64,000 nucleotides of DNA, taken from positions 16,916-80,915 of the forward strand of contig JAFECS010000010.1 of assembly GCA_018241965.1 (NCBI GenBank). Reading direction: 5' to 3'. Made by a program: the position numbers and the translations under genes. Shown here one piece after another: positions 1-8,561 of the stretch. The stretch comes from Pseudomonadota bacterium. Its GTDB lineage: Bacteria > Pseudomonadota > Gammaproteobacteria > Berkiellales > Berkiellaceae. A model generated the notes under the pieces. That model worked only from the letters and a program-made list of their open reading frames with translations, was not told the DNA's origin and searched no databases. How positions within the stretch are numbered: position 1 is the stretch's first letter; every line of letters starts with the position of its first letter.

Positions 1-100
1 GCACATCATCATGGTGCTCTGATTCAAAATCAAATTCTTCACCGAACTCTTCTTCATGTTCTGGATGTTCGTTTGAATCATCATTTTTGTTGTCGGCCAT
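1..100 (-). CDS. dotF: DotF/IcmG, type IVB secretion inner-membrane protein (N-terminal fragment)
   Basis: Only the first 33 codons are in the window; the gene runs off the left edge. The start is the ATG at position 100, preceded on the minus strand by GAGGATAGGA, a reasonable ribosome binding site. The visible N-terminus (MADNKNDDSNEHPEHEEEF and onward) is very acidic, as expected for the cytoplasmic N-terminus of DotF. The assignment rests mostly on position: in Legionella and Coxiella icmG/dotF directly follows icmE/dotG, and here it starts 11 bases after the dotG stop on the same strand. The transmembrane and periplasmic parts cannot be checked, so another acidic protein is possible. Confidence 0.7.
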   Translation of the reverse strand, partial: MADNKNDDSNEHPEHEEEFGEEFDFESEHHDDV

Positions 101-111
101 TCCTATCCTCA

Positions 112-2154
112 CTAATCATCGCTGACATCAACATCACTTAAGAATAACAAGCCAACACTGGTTCCTTGATCGACAGTCACCGTGTAAGGCGTATTGAAGT
201 ATGGTTTAATTGCCGCGCTCCATTGTTTACCCACTTCACCCATCGCAACATAAAATTGCTGTTTACCATCCAACGGTGGGGTGGTAGTGGTGGTGGTACC
301 CGTCAATGGAGAGGTTGTTGTTGTACCTTGTTGGCTTACAGCTTGGCCATAGCCTTGGAGAAACGATGAGGCAAACAAACTGCCATAACGTTGCAACAAG
401 TGTCTATCATAATCTGTTGCTAAGGCTGTTCTTGCTGTATCGGGATCAATCGCAACCACAGATACGCCAAAGGATTTAGCACGTTTTGGCACAGTCATTT
501 GGTTGAAATTCATCGTTAAACTGGTTTGTTGCGCCTGATGGGTGAAGGCACCAATCAATTTAGCGCCAGTATATTTACCGCCAACAACAGTGGCTAAGAC
601 AGGGCCTGGTTCATCGGTGTTCACTGCGGTATCAAGCACACCAAACAAGATGGTACCAGCCTTGATAAACACTTTCTTTTGGCTTGTCCCGGTGCGGGTG
701 TTGCCAAAACGTTGTGCTGAATTTGCGCCGCCACTTGTTGAAGTTGCCGATTGTGTACCAGTTGAAGCAGCACTAGGTTTATAGTCTTTGGAGGCAAGTT
801 GACCTTGAACATATTGCTGGCTGGTGACCTTATTCCAATCTGAATAGGCTGAACCCGCATAAGATTTCATTTGGCCTTGGATTTTTTGCACAGCCGCTTC
901 GTATTCTCTTTGTTGTTGTTCAGTTAAGCGACGTTGTTTTTCTAGCTCTGCTAAACGTTCTCTTTCTTGACGTTGTTTTTCGAGCATTTCACGTTGTTCA
1001 CGAAGACGTTGTTCTTGTAATTCACGCGCTCTTTCTTGGGGGGATTTTCCTGATTCACCGCTTAGGCCAAAAGCACCCGCTGCACCTGTAGTACCCGCTT
1101 GGCCACCTGCACCAAAACCACCGGCTGCACCTTGAGCACCGCCAGCACCAAATGCACCTGCTGCGCCGCCAGCACCAAAACCACCGGCTGCACCAGCTGC
1201 GCCTTGACCAAAAGCACCGGCTGCACCAGCTAAACCTGCTGCACCTTTACCAAAAGCACCTGGGGTTAATGCGGCTAATGGACCCGTGCCAGCAACTAAT
1301 GGCTTCCCATCAGGGCCTAATAGTGGCTTGCCATCAGGGCCTAATAATGTCTTCCCATCAGGGCCGTATGTTAAACCGGCTAAGGTTAATGGTTTTCCAT
1401 CAGGGCCTAATAATGGCTTTCCATCAGGACCTAATAAGATACCGTCAGGGCCTACGGTAACTCCATCACCTAATGTTAATGGTTTCCCATCTGGGCCTAA
1501 AATTGGCTTACCATCAGGTCCTATTAATATACCGCCTGGTCCAATTGTAACCCCAGCAACAGTAGAACCAGCACCTGCGAAACCAGTTCCTTGTGCACCT
1601 GCGCCACCTGTAAAACCAGTTCCTTGTGCGCCTGCGCCACCTGCAAAACCAGTTCCTTGTGCACCCGCACCACCTTCGCCAAATGCACCGCCAACGCCAC
1701 CAGCAGCACCAACGCCGCCGCCGCCAGCAAAACCGCCGCCGCCAGCTTCACCTAAACCTAAACGACCAAGCTTTTCACGTTGTTGTGCTTTCATAGCGGC
1801 ATCAATTGCTGCAGCATCTGCGCTTGCTTTGTCTGTTGGGCTGGTCATTGAACCGATAATGGTAGGGATAGCACTCGATTTTGTTTGCAACGCTTCTTGA
1901 GCACGACGCTCATTTTCTTTCATCAAGAGTTCGCGTTGCTTTTCTGGAACATTTGTTCCTGGGGTTGCTTTAATGTCCGCTGGCACTGCCAAGACTTGTG
2001 ATCCTTGTTTGGACAAGACATCACTTGCTTCATGCCTGCCGCGCACCACAGCGATGATGATACCTATCAGAATGATGACACCAAAGATAATCACAAAAGT
2101 GCGAGTCTTTGAGTTTGATAGTCCTTTAAGCAAATTTGCCGTATTTTTGGCCAT
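112..2154 (-). CDS. dotG: DotG/IcmE, VirB10-like core channel protein of the Dot/Icm system
   Basis: This 680-residue protein is the scaffold that spans from inner to outer membrane in the type IVB core complex. Visible order: a short cytoplasmic N-terminus; one membrane helix at about residues 20-38; a linker; a glycine/alanine-rich tract with three GAGAQGTGF units (about 160-195); a tandem GPDGKP-type repeat block (about 205-287); another Gly/Ala/Phe-rich tract (about 300-360); a charged Gln/Arg/Glu coiled coil (about 370-425); and the conserved C-terminal VirB10/TrbI-like domain (about 490-680, including KAGTILFGVLDTAVNTDEPG). It is much shorter than Legionella DotG (about 1050 residues), and the difference lies in the repeat region. 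It follows dotH by two bases in the same operon. The C-terminal domain makes the call firm. Confidence 0.95.
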   Translation of the reverse strand: MAKNTANLLKGLSNSKTRTFVIIFGVIILIGIIIAVVRGRHEASDVLSKQGSQVLAVPADIKATPGTNVPEKQRELLMKENERRAQEALQTKSSAIPTIIGSMTSPTDKASADAAAIDAAMKAQQREKLGRLGLGEAGGGGFAGGGGVGAAGGVGGAFGEGGAGAQGTGFAGGAGAQGTGFTGGAGAQGTGFAGAGSTVAGVTIGPGGILIGPDGKPILGPDGKPLTLGDGVTVGPDGILLGPDGKPLLGPDGKPLTLAGLTYGPDGKTLLGPDGKPLLGPDGKPLVAGTGPLAALTPGAFGKGAAGLAGAAGAFGQGAAGAAGGFGAGGAAGAFGAGGAQGAAGGFGAGGQAGTTGAAGAFGLSGESGKSPQERARELQEQRLREQREMLEKQRQERERLAELEKQRRLTEQQQREYEAAVQKIQGQMKSYAGSAYSDWNKVTSQQYVQGQLASKDYKPSAASTGTQSATSTSGGANSAQRFGNTRTGTSQKKVFIKAGTILFGVLDTAVNTDEPGPVLATVVGGKYTGAKLIGAFTHQAQQTSLTMNFNQMTVPKRAKSFGVSVVAIDPDTARTALATDYDRHLLQRYGSLFASSFLQGYGQAVSQQGTTTTSPLTGTTTTTTPPLDGKQQFYVAMGEVGKQWSAAIKPYFNTPYTVTVDQGTSVGLLFLSDVDVSDD

Positions 2155-2156
2155 AC

Positions 2157-3398
2157 TTATAACCCTGATAGTTTAATATCGATGGTTTTGCCATTTTGTG
2201 ATGCTAAGATAAATGGTGTTAGCATCATTTCGTATACATGTGTTCCATCTGGGCTTGAGACAGTTGCTGTCCAAGCAGGAGAGAGCACAGTTAATTTGGT
2301 TCTAAAGTAAACTCTGCCGTCAGCAAGCCATGCTTCACCATGACCACCGGTGACAGATAATTTAACACTGTCTCTTGGCGGGATCCCATCAAGAATATTA
2401 ATCAGTAATGGATTTACTTTGGCATTGTTTAAAGTTTCAACAACCGGTGGTTTAGCATCAGGACCACGGCCTAGTACTTGTAAATCTACTCTGAAATCAA
2501 CATTTCGTTGACCAGAAACTAAAGTCACCATCACGGGTGTATCTAGCCCCCATAAACGAACTGCTAAATTACCGTGAGAATACTGTTTCATACTTTGAAT
2601 AAATAGCGCATTACTTTTTTGATCCCACTGGATGTTAAAGTTTTGCGGATCACCAATGCTATAGGCTGCGATAGGCCAAGATGCGCCAGTTGAATCTACA
2701 AATAAAACTGAAGTTACAAATCCTGCGGATAGCCGTATAACAGGTGGTTGGCTACCAGGCTCTAAATTCACCACAATTGAAGTAAAATTAGGTGTTGGTG
2801 GTGGAGCGGGGGTTGTCGCCTTTGCTTGTAAGGTCAAATCATAAAAACGATGTAAATCTTTAATTTGATCAGGGCTTAATGGTAACACTTCATCCATCAG
2901 CGCATTAAATGCTTGTTGGCGTTTCATTTCTTCTATAGATAATGGTTGTGCTGGTTTTGCAGGAACAACTTCTTCGATTAAACCAGCATCTGGGTTAATC
3001 GGTTTTTGAGCTTTAGCGACTGCTTGCCCCGGATTTGATTGTTGCTGTGCAACTTGTGACGAGGCGTGCGCTTGAGCTTGGGATGATAAAGATTTGGCAA
3101 TCGCCTGCAATTGTTCAGGTTTCATTTCTTTGGCTTGATTCATTAATTGCTGAGATTGCTCGGGCGTCATCTTTGAAAGATCTTGGAGATTGATATTATT
3201 TGGATTGAGCCCTTGATTTTGTTGCGCTGCAGGATTAGATTGTAAACTAGAAGATGCTTGTTGACTGGCGTTTTCACCAGCAGTAGATGACTTAGGTAAA
3301 GGTATGGCAGAGCTTTCTGAGTTAGTACCCCCCAGTAACGCTGCATGCAATGGTTGTATTGCCATCAGCTGTAGCAAGAACAAAAGTTTAAGTTTCAT
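2157..3398 (-). CDS. dotH: DotH/IcmK, outer-membrane core component of the Dot/Icm system
   Basis: This 413-residue exported protein starts with a clear signal peptide (MKLKLLFLLQLMAIQPLHA, cleavage probably after LHA). A Gln/Ser/Asn-rich low-complexity stretch follows (about 25-140), then a conserved region with LSPDQIKDLHRFYDLTLQAKA and a beta-rich C-terminal domain (from about residue 210, PNFTSIVVNLEPGSQPPVIRLS), which is the hallmark of DotH/IcmK. In Legionella DotH assembles with the lipoproteins DotC and DotD at the outer membrane and engages the C-terminus of DotG. The Gln/Asn-rich insert makes it somewhat longer than the Legionella protein (about 360). It sits between the dotI copies and dotG, as in Legionella, in the same transcription unit. 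Confidence 0.95.
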   Translation of the reverse strand: MKLKLLFLLQLMAIQPLHAALLGGTNSESSAIPLPKSSTAGENASQQASSSLQSNPAAQQNQGLNPNNINLQDLSKMTPEQSQQLMNQAKEMKPEQLQAIAKSLSSQAQAHASSQVAQQQSNPGQAVAKAQKPINPDAGLIEEVVPAKPAQPLSIEEMKRQQAFNALMDEVLPLSPDQIKDLHRFYDLTLQAKATTPAPPPTPNFTSIVVNLEPGSQPPVIRLSAGFVTSVLFVDSTGASWPIAAYSIGDPQNFNIQWDQKSNALFIQSMKQYSHGNLAVRLWGLDTPVMVTLVSGQRNVDFRVDLQVLGRGPDAKPPVVETLNNAKVNPLLINILDGIPPRDSVKLSVTGGHGEAWLADGRVYFRTKLTVLSPAWTATVSSPDGTHVYEMMLTPFILASQNGKTIDIKLSGL

Positions 3399-3488
3399 TG
3401 TCTAACCATCCAAATCTTCCTAATCTCATAACGCAACATCTGCATCATATAATGAGCTTCTCATATTATTTAACAAAGTACAAAGCAA

Positions 3489-4178
3489 TTAGCTATACAC
3501 TCCCTGACTTACAAATTCATTAATGCCAATACTGGCGGCTGACTCTAGAGGATTCATACGTGTAATAGTAATAGTTAGAATGTTAGGTAAAACAATCTTA
3601 TCACTAGGATTACTATTTTCGTAAGTAACCACAATAGGGATTTGAACGCGCCAAGCATAAGCGCCGTTAACATTAAAAGAAGGATCCCTACTTGTGTCAT
3701 TTAGAATTTGGGGTTGTCCATTAATTTGCGCATGTACAATCATTTTTTTACGCTTAACGGCATCTAAGTTACGCGATTCTTTAATGGCTTTTAAGTAAAG
3801 TTCATAACCGTCAGGGGTAAAGTAATTACGAGCTCTTTGAATAGCAGTGCGATAATTGGCAAAGTTTACATTATAAGCCTCAACAGCTGCTTCCATAGCC
3901 CATGTTTTTAATGCGTTGTCTTGCATATTGGGTTGATTTAAGGGGATCAAAGGTAAGGGGGCGCCTTCAATGGTTGTTGCAAAATAACGTGGGGCAATAA
4001 GTCTTTTAGTTTCATAACGCAGGAAAAAAGCTAATGCAATAATAATTATTAACAAACAAAGACAAACAATCATTAATCTTCTGTAGGTACTAAAGTAATA
4101 ATAATTACGCAACATCACCATTTCCATTGTGCCGATGTATTTGAGATCATCATTTTGCGTAACTGTCTTATCGTTCAT
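3489..4178 (-). CDS. dotI: DotI/IcmL paralogue 3, inner-membrane type IVB component
   Basis: A 229-residue protein with a short cytoplasmic N-terminus, one strong membrane helix (about residues 35-54, IVCLCLLIIIIALAFFL) and a periplasmic DotI domain. The motif PRYFATTxEG...PLIPLNQPN is shared with both neighbouring paralogues, as are the LxxWxxEAAxxAYNxNFxNYR and FTPDGYExYLKAI segments. DotI is a VirB8-fold protein that in Legionella forms a complex with the shorter DotJ. It overlaps the preceding paralogue by four bases (ATGA), indicating translational coupling. It is the last of three tandem copies and lies 90 bases upstream of dotH. Which copy does the housekeeping DotI job cannot be told from the sequence. 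Confidence 0.92.
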   Translation of the reverse strand: MNDKTVTQNDDLKYIGTMEMVMLRNYYYFSTYRRLMIVCLCLLIIIIALAFFLRYETKRLIAPRYFATTIEGAPLPLIPLNQPNMQDNALKTWAMEAAVEAYNVNFANYRTAIQRARNYFTPDGYELYLKAIKESRNLDAVKRKKMIVHAQINGQPQILNDTSRDPSFNVNGAYAWRVQIPIVVTYENSNPSDKIVLPNILTITITRMNPLESAASIGINEFVSQGVYS

Positions 4179-4924
4179 AATACAGCTTTTCCTTGGCGAA
4201 TAATTAAGGCGGCAATGGCAACGCCATTGGGCGAATCAGTGAGTGGAACACGTTCAATTGCCATTGTGATAATCCATTCTGATTTTTGTGTTTCCCGGAC
4301 ATTTTGAAAGGTCATCATAATTGGAAATTGGATCTGCCAAGAGTAGTTACCATCGGGTGTTGGTTTTTCTTTTAAAATATTAGGCGCATTGGTGGGTACA
4401 ATAGATAAAACATATTTATTTCTATCGACAGAATTAGCAATGTTAGATTCAATTAAAGTGCGTCGATAATCTTGATAGCCAGATTTAGTAAAAAAGACAC
4501 TAGAATTAGTGATGATTTGTTCATAATTAACAAAATTAAAAGTGTAAGCACTGATCACTGATTCAACCGCCCATTCAAGTAGCGCTGGTGTTGATAAAAA
4601 GGGATCAGAAAGTGGGGTAGGGTAAAATAGTTTACCGTCTGCGGTGGTTGGAAAAATTAAAATGGGATCATTAGCATTAACTGTTACTTTGCCAACTTCA
4701 AAACTATTGGGTGCCAGTATGGCTTGATCAGGGACTTCTTGAAGCGTAGTTTCATAAAACCCCCAAAATCCCATACCCCCTGTAATAGCAACTAAGCAGA
4801 AAGTAACAAAAGCGAGTAAGTAGTATTGATCGTAATAGAAATCAATACGTAAAGTCCCTAAAGCATCCTTGCTTTGAGTTTGTGCACCAGCTGTTTTTGG
4901 GGCAGCTTTAGGTGATGTTTTCAT
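4175..4924 (-). CDS. dotI: DotI/IcmL paralogue 2, inner-membrane type IVB component
   Basis: The middle and longest (249 residues) of three tandem DotI-family genes. It has a cytoplasmic N-terminus of about 35 residues, a membrane helix (about 35-55, LLAFVTFCLVAITGGMGFW) and a DotI-type periplasmic domain with LLEWAVESVISAYTFNFVNYE, SVFFTKSGYQDYRRTLIES and GNYSWQIQFPIMMTFQN. It is the most divergent of the three: the FATTxxG...PLxxLNQPN segment is replaced by a longer insertion (NANDPILIFPTTADGKLFYP), which suggests it has a separate structural role. It is translationally coupled to the next copy by a four-base overlap and lies 23 bases after the first copy. Confidence 0.88.
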   Translation of the reverse strand: MKTSPKAAPKTAGAQTQSKDALGTLRIDFYYDQYYLLAFVTFCLVAITGGMGFWGFYETTLQEVPDQAILAPNSFEVGKVTVNANDPILIFPTTADGKLFYPTPLSDPFLSTPALLEWAVESVISAYTFNFVNYEQIITNSSVFFTKSGYQDYRRTLIESNIANSVDRNKYVLSIVPTNAPNILKEKPTPDGNYSWQIQFPIMMTFQNVRETQKSEWIITMAIERVPLTDSPNGVAIAALIIRQGKAVL

Positions 4925-4947
4925 AACACATCCTGTGGTTTAAAGGC

Positions 4948-5658
4948 CTATACTTCCCTGAGCTCTATAGAGGCAATACCAATACCTTTAGGAGACTCTA
5001 AAGTCGATCGTCTAGCGATGAACATCGTCAAAATGACATTTTGTTTACGTGTATCCGATTGACTTTGATAGGTTATTAACATTGGTAATTGAACTTTCCA
5101 GGTGTAGATCCCATCTGTATTTGGACCTTCTTGCAGCACAACAGGCGTTCCCGTGGTGATTGCAGAAACCATTAATTGTTTTTCTCGTACTGTTTCAATG
5201 GTTTTTGCAGCAGCTAAAGATTCTAAGAAATGTTTGTATCCTGCTTCGGTAAAAAAGGATTTAATGTCTTTTAGTGCTCTGTCATAGTTACCAAAATTAA
5301 AGTTATAAGCACTGGTTGCTGCTTCAACAACCCAATCAAGCAAAGAAGTCGTTGTTAAATTAGGTTGGTTTAAAGCCGTCAGCTTTGAAAGCTTGCCGTT
5401 GCCTGAAGTTGCAAAATATTGCACCGCAGGTTTATGGGTTCTTTCGTAAATTATCCAGCCCATTAAACCACCGATAGTTAATACCAGAAAAATGCAAAAA
5501 GCCATCAATCGACGCACGTTATCGCGATAGAAATTAGCACGCACCATCACAGGGTGATGAAATATATCCGTGTAATCTTCTAAAGGAACAGCATGTTTAG
5601 AGGGAGTTTTTGCTGTAGGAGCTTGTTTTGATTGGGGTCCTGGTGTGCCACTTGTCAT
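4948..5658 (-). CDS. dotI: DotI/IcmL paralogue 1, inner-membrane type IVB component
   Basis: The first of the three tandem DotI-family genes in transcription order (236 residues). It has a cytoplasmic N-terminus of about 50 residues rich in Pro/Lys/Thr, a membrane helix (about 52-71, FCIFLVLTIGGLMGWIIYE) and a periplasmic domain with QYFATSGNGKLSKLTALNQPN, WVVEAATSAYNFNFGNYD and YTWKVQLPMLITYQS, closely matching paralogue 3. No separate short DotJ/IcmM gene is present here, so one of these copies may fill the DotJ position in a mixed DotI ring; that is inference. The 156-base gap upstream of it, after icmT, could hold an extra promoter. Confidence 0.92.
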   Translation of the reverse strand: MTSGTPGPQSKQAPTAKTPSKHAVPLEDYTDIFHHPVMVRANFYRDNVRRLMAFCIFLVLTIGGLMGWIIYERTHKPAVQYFATSGNGKLSKLTALNQPNLTTTSLLDWVVEAATSAYNFNFGNYDRALKDIKSFFTEAGYKHFLESLAAAKTIETVREKQLMVSAITTGTPVVLQEGPNTDGIYTWKVQLPMLITYQSQSDTRKQNVILTMFIARRSTLESPKGIGIASIELREV

Positions 5659-5728
5659 GTAACAGTCCTTATAAACGCCTCTTCCTGAGTTGCCGAGCTT
5701 CTTGCTCTGATTTTGGCCATCTTAACAA

Positions 5729-5746
5729 GTATATCATCGAATATAC
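5729..5746. promoter_or_regulatory. Small AT-rich palindrome upstream of the dotI genes
   Basis: Perfect six-base arms GTATAT and ATATAC flank CATCGA in the 156-base gap between icmT and the first dotI copy. It could be an operator or simply AT-rich chance symmetry; no -35/-10 pair with good spacing was seen beside it. Confidence 0.25.
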
Positions 5747-5814
5747 ACGCTAACTATTACTCTTTCCAGTAAGTTTTAGCATTTACTTTTAATTGTTGTT
5801 TGTTGGTTTGTTTG

Positions 5815-6081
5815 CTATGTACGTTTGCGCGTAATCCAAAGACGAGCATAACGTTGATTGCCTGCGATAAAAGCTCTTAACCATCGAACGAAGACAGGCA
5901 CGGTAAAGCCAAATCGGTTTAGGACCACAAAGAAAGCACAAACGCAACAGGCTAAGGCAAATGTCCATAAGCGAATGTGTAGCAAGAAAAGTAGCAATGG
6001 AAAAGCTGAATAAGCGTCCATAAAAAATAGTTTTGGGCTACGGCCAGAATCGCGCCAATGCGCTGTTTTAGGATGTCTCAT
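5815..6081 (-). CDS. icmT: IcmT, small Dot/Icm inner-membrane protein
   Basis: An 88-residue protein that matches IcmT across its whole length: AHWRDSGRSPKLFFMDAYSA at the N-terminus, LLLFLLHIRLWTF in the membrane segment and RFGFTVPVFVRWLRAFIAG in the C-terminal half are the family hallmarks. IcmT is a small two-helix membrane protein (about 86 residues in Legionella) needed for a functional Dot/Icm apparatus, with a reported role in exit from the host cell. It overlaps dotB by four bases (ATGA). In Legionella icmT is next to icmS and far from dotB; here it is coupled to dotDCB, so the two Legionella gene regions are merged. Confidence 0.95.
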   Translation of the reverse strand: MRHPKTAHWRDSGRSPKLFFMDAYSAFPLLLFLLHIRLWTFALACCVCAFFVVLNRFGFTVPVFVRWLRAFIAGNQRYARLWITRKRT

Positions 6082-7229
6082 GATTTTATTCCTGCGTCTC
6101 TATCGGCACTTTTTGCACTGGCTGCCATAAGATTGTAAGTTCTTTCGGATATTCTACCTTCATCAAATTTTCTTTTAGCATCAACGATCATGGGTTGGCC
6201 ACGTTCTTTTAAAAGGCCACGTGTTCTGGCTGCGAGCATTTCTACTTCAGTTTCTACTAATATATCCCTCACTTCTTCATCGAAGATTAAATATTCGCGC
6301 AAAGCAACACGTTTGTTGTCCACCGTTGGAACAAGTTTTTGCCAAATTACCATGCGTAAAGTTTCTAGAATATCTAAGGCGCGTCCATGGCGTTCTTCAG
6401 CAGGGAAGGTTGAAATCATTCGACGTACGCAGTCGGCAACCCCATTACTATGTAAAGTGGTATAAACAGGGTGACCTGTAAGCGCGGCATCAATCACCGC
6501 AGCAATGGTTTCAGCATCGCGCGCTTCACCCACCAGAATAAGCGTTGGTTTTCGGCGCAAAGCATTACGCACACCGTCGGCGAAAGAAGGTAGGTGTTTG
6601 GGTATTTCGGATTGACTGATAATCGATGAAGGTTTTTCAACGGTATCATAAACGAATTCGATAGGTGCTTCATAAGTTAATACTTTACGATTCGCATCTT
6701 CTTGCATCACAATTTCGCGAATAATAGAGGCCAGCAATGTACTTTTACCTGAGCCGGTAGCACCTGTAACCACAATAGTGCCTTGCATAGGCGCCATATG
6801 ATCCAACACCGGTTGATCCACATTCATACTACTTAGTGGAGGTGGTTCTGCAGGAATTGTTCTGGCAGTAATTTGGATCCCGTCATGGCCTTCCACTTGA
6901 CAAGCTGTGCCATTGATACGAAAACGATAACGCGTTGCTCTGTCTGGCCTTATTTCGTAATGCGTATCAACGTCTTTTCCTGAGGAAAGCTGCGTGGTAC
7001 CGTTAGGACCGTAAATGCTATTAATCATTTCACCTACTTCCGTTTGTGACATTTTACGAGATGTCACGGGATAGAGGCGACCATGAATTTCAGCAAGAAT
7101 TTGTGAATCGGTTTGAACAGTAATATCTGATGCCCCTTTTAAGGTGCAATGAAGCATCATCCTATCCATGTCCCTTGGGGTAAACCTGGCAGGCTCATCC
7201 GGTAGAATAAACTCTTTGCTTATCGGCAT
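6078..7229 (-). CDS. dotB: DotB, hexameric secretion ATPase of the Dot/Icm system
   Basis: A 383-residue cytoplasmic ATPase of the VirB11/PilT class that powers the type IVB system. Visible motifs: Walker A GATGSGKST (about 156-164), an Asp/His-rich segment around EAPIEFVYD, Walker B KPTLILVGEARD (about 227-238) and the His box TGHPVYTTLHS (about 251-261). The N-terminal domain (SDITVQTDSQILAEIHGRLYP) is typical of PilT-like proteins. Its length fits the family (about 377). It lies between dotC and icmT in the dotDCB-icmT unit and carries all catalytic residues that can be checked by eye. Confidence 0.96.
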   Translation of the reverse strand: MPISKEFILPDEPARFTPRDMDRMMLHCTLKGASDITVQTDSQILAEIHGRLYPVTSRKMSQTEVGEMINSIYGPNGTTQLSSGKDVDTHYEIRPDRATRYRFRINGTACQVEGHDGIQITARTIPAEPPPLSSMNVDQPVLDHMAPMQGTIVVTGATGSGKSTLLASIIREIVMQEDANRKVLTYEAPIEFVYDTVEKPSSIISQSEIPKHLPSFADGVRNALRRKPTLILVGEARDAETIAAVIDAALTGHPVYTTLHSNGVADCVRRMISTFPAEERHGRALDILETLRMVIWQKLVPTVDNKRVALREYLIFDEEVRDILVETEVEMLAARTRGLLKERGQPMIVDAKRKFDEGRISERTYNLMAASAKSADRDAGIKS

Positions 7230-7249
7230 GTAAAACCACCTTAAATCAA

Positions 7250-8068
7250 CTAGTGATTATCTGGCGTAAACTGTCTTTCATCCGCAGTAACCAGAGCATT
7301 CCATTCATTACTTGCCGTATTAAGACGCGGCAAGGTTGTAATACGTAAAATCCTGTCGTTGACAGCCATTTCTGAATCGCCCCCTGTCACACCCAGATTC
7401 ACTTGGGCAACAAATGGTAAACTCACCATATTTTGCGCAAGTAAGGTATGATAGCGAACCATTCCTTCATAGTCTCTCTTTAATCTTCCTAAATTTTCAG
7501 CAAAAATAACGTCACCTTGTGTGACGCCTGCTTGCCATCCTTCATCAAGATATCGGTCCCAAACATTCTTTTCTACTTCATTTCTTGGCATTAAAGAACT
7601 ATCGGGCATATCTGGATCTTTAAAGTGCATTTTTAGGTAATCTCTCCACGTTGGCGCCATGGTGACAAACCTTGCCTGTGCTTGAATAGTGTATGCTCTA
7701 TCAGCCACTCGAATTACGTCATCTGAGGCCTGATCTAAAGTTTGGCGTCCTTCAATCAACACAGGTGGAAGCACGTTATGATCCAACAATAGACTATTAA
7801 AATTATAAATGAGATCAAGGTGGCGTTCATTTCTGGCCACCAAGGTGTTAATCTCAGCTGCTCGCCATGCCAAACCAGCGCGTGCACCTAAACTTAATGC
7901 AGTGTCCCTTAGCCCAATATTCCGTATACCGCTCAAATTACCCCCTTTAGGGTTAAATTTGACATTGTGGTATCTGTTTAACGTGGAAGGATAAGCAGGA
8001 GGGGTTGAACAACTAACGGAAAAGGCAAATGTACCGGCGATTAACATACCACCAATCATATGTTTCAT
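7250..8068 (-). CDS. dotC: DotC, outer-membrane lipoprotein of the Dot/Icm core
   Basis: The chosen ATG at 8068 (272 residues) has AAGGAAG nine bases upstream and puts a lipoprotein signal peptide at the very N-terminus (MKHMIGGMLIAGTFAFSVSC); longer upstream in-frame starts would bury it and overlap dotD. The predicted lipidated Cys is about residue 20. The body carries DotC family features such as AAEINTLVARNERHLDLIYNFN, LLDHNVLPPVLIEG and APTWRDYLKMHF. In Legionella DotC and DotD are lipoproteins that bring DotH to the outer membrane. It follows dotD by about 30 bases and precedes dotB. Confidence 0.94.
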   Translation of the reverse strand: MKHMIGGMLIAGTFAFSVSCSTPPAYPSTLNRYHNVKFNPKGGNLSGIRNIGLRDTALSLGARAGLAWRAAEINTLVARNERHLDLIYNFNSLLLDHNVLPPVLIEGRQTLDQASDDVIRVADRAYTIQAQARFVTMAPTWRDYLKMHFKDPDMPDSSLMPRNEVEKNVWDRYLDEGWQAGVTQGDVIFAENLGRLKRDYEGMVRYHTLLAQNMVSLPFVAQVNLGVTGGDSEMAVNDRILRITTLPRLNTASNEWNALVTADERQFTPDNH

Positions 8069-8099
8069 GGTATTTCTACTTCCTTGTAGTTCTTTGACC

Positions 8100-8561
8100 T
8101 CAAACATTAGCCGCATAACGCAATTCAATTATTCTACTGGTTGGATATACAATCAAGTTAGCGCGTTTTCCTGCTTGCAAACCGGCATCTTTTAGAATAT
8201 CGGCGACAACTCTTTCCCTTGAGGAAATAGTAACGATCACAGGTATGGCAGGAATTGGACCAAGAACCTTAACTCGGTAGCGGGTCATTTCAGCAACTTT
8301 TTCAAGTAAGGGTTCAATAGGACCAGACCAATCTAAACTGGCGAGCCCACCCATACCTCCTTGCGGGGTCACTAAAATATCAGTGTTTATAGCATTTTTT
8401 GCATAGATATCTTTAGTTGCAGCAAGTGACTTTAAGGAATTTTCCACTGACATGGCAGATTTCATTAACTGGTACTCAACATCGCTCATTTCATATGTTG
8501 GTTTTGGTGTGCAACCTACTAAAATACTAAGCAGTGAGATGAGGAGTAATTGCTTTTCCAT
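8100..8561 (-). CDS. dotD: DotD, outer-membrane lipoprotein of the Dot/Icm core
   Basis: A 153-residue lipoprotein: signal peptide MEKQLLLISLLSILVGC with lipobox LVGC, then a mature domain (about 60-153) containing LDWSGPIEPLLEKVAEMTRYRV and VIVTISSRERVVADILKDAG. That pattern is the secretin-N-like fold known for DotD. Its role is to target DotH to the outer membrane together with DotC. It is the first gene of the leftward operon, and a 340-base divergent control region separates it from icmS. Confidence 0.94.
   Translation of the reverse strand: MEKQLLLISLLSILVGCTPKPTYEMSDVEYQLMKSAMSVENSLKSLAATKDIYAKNAINTDILVTPQGGMGGLASLDWSGPIEPLLEKVAEMTRYRVKVLGPIPAIPVIVTISSRERVVADILKDAGLQAGKRANLIVYPTSRIIELRYAANV

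Noticed and set aside
1286..1900. A 204-codon open frame on the plus strand rich in Pro/Ser/Gly
   Set aside because: It is the antisense of the repetitive, GC-skewed dotG repeat region; its repeats mirror GPDGKP and it has no ribosome site.
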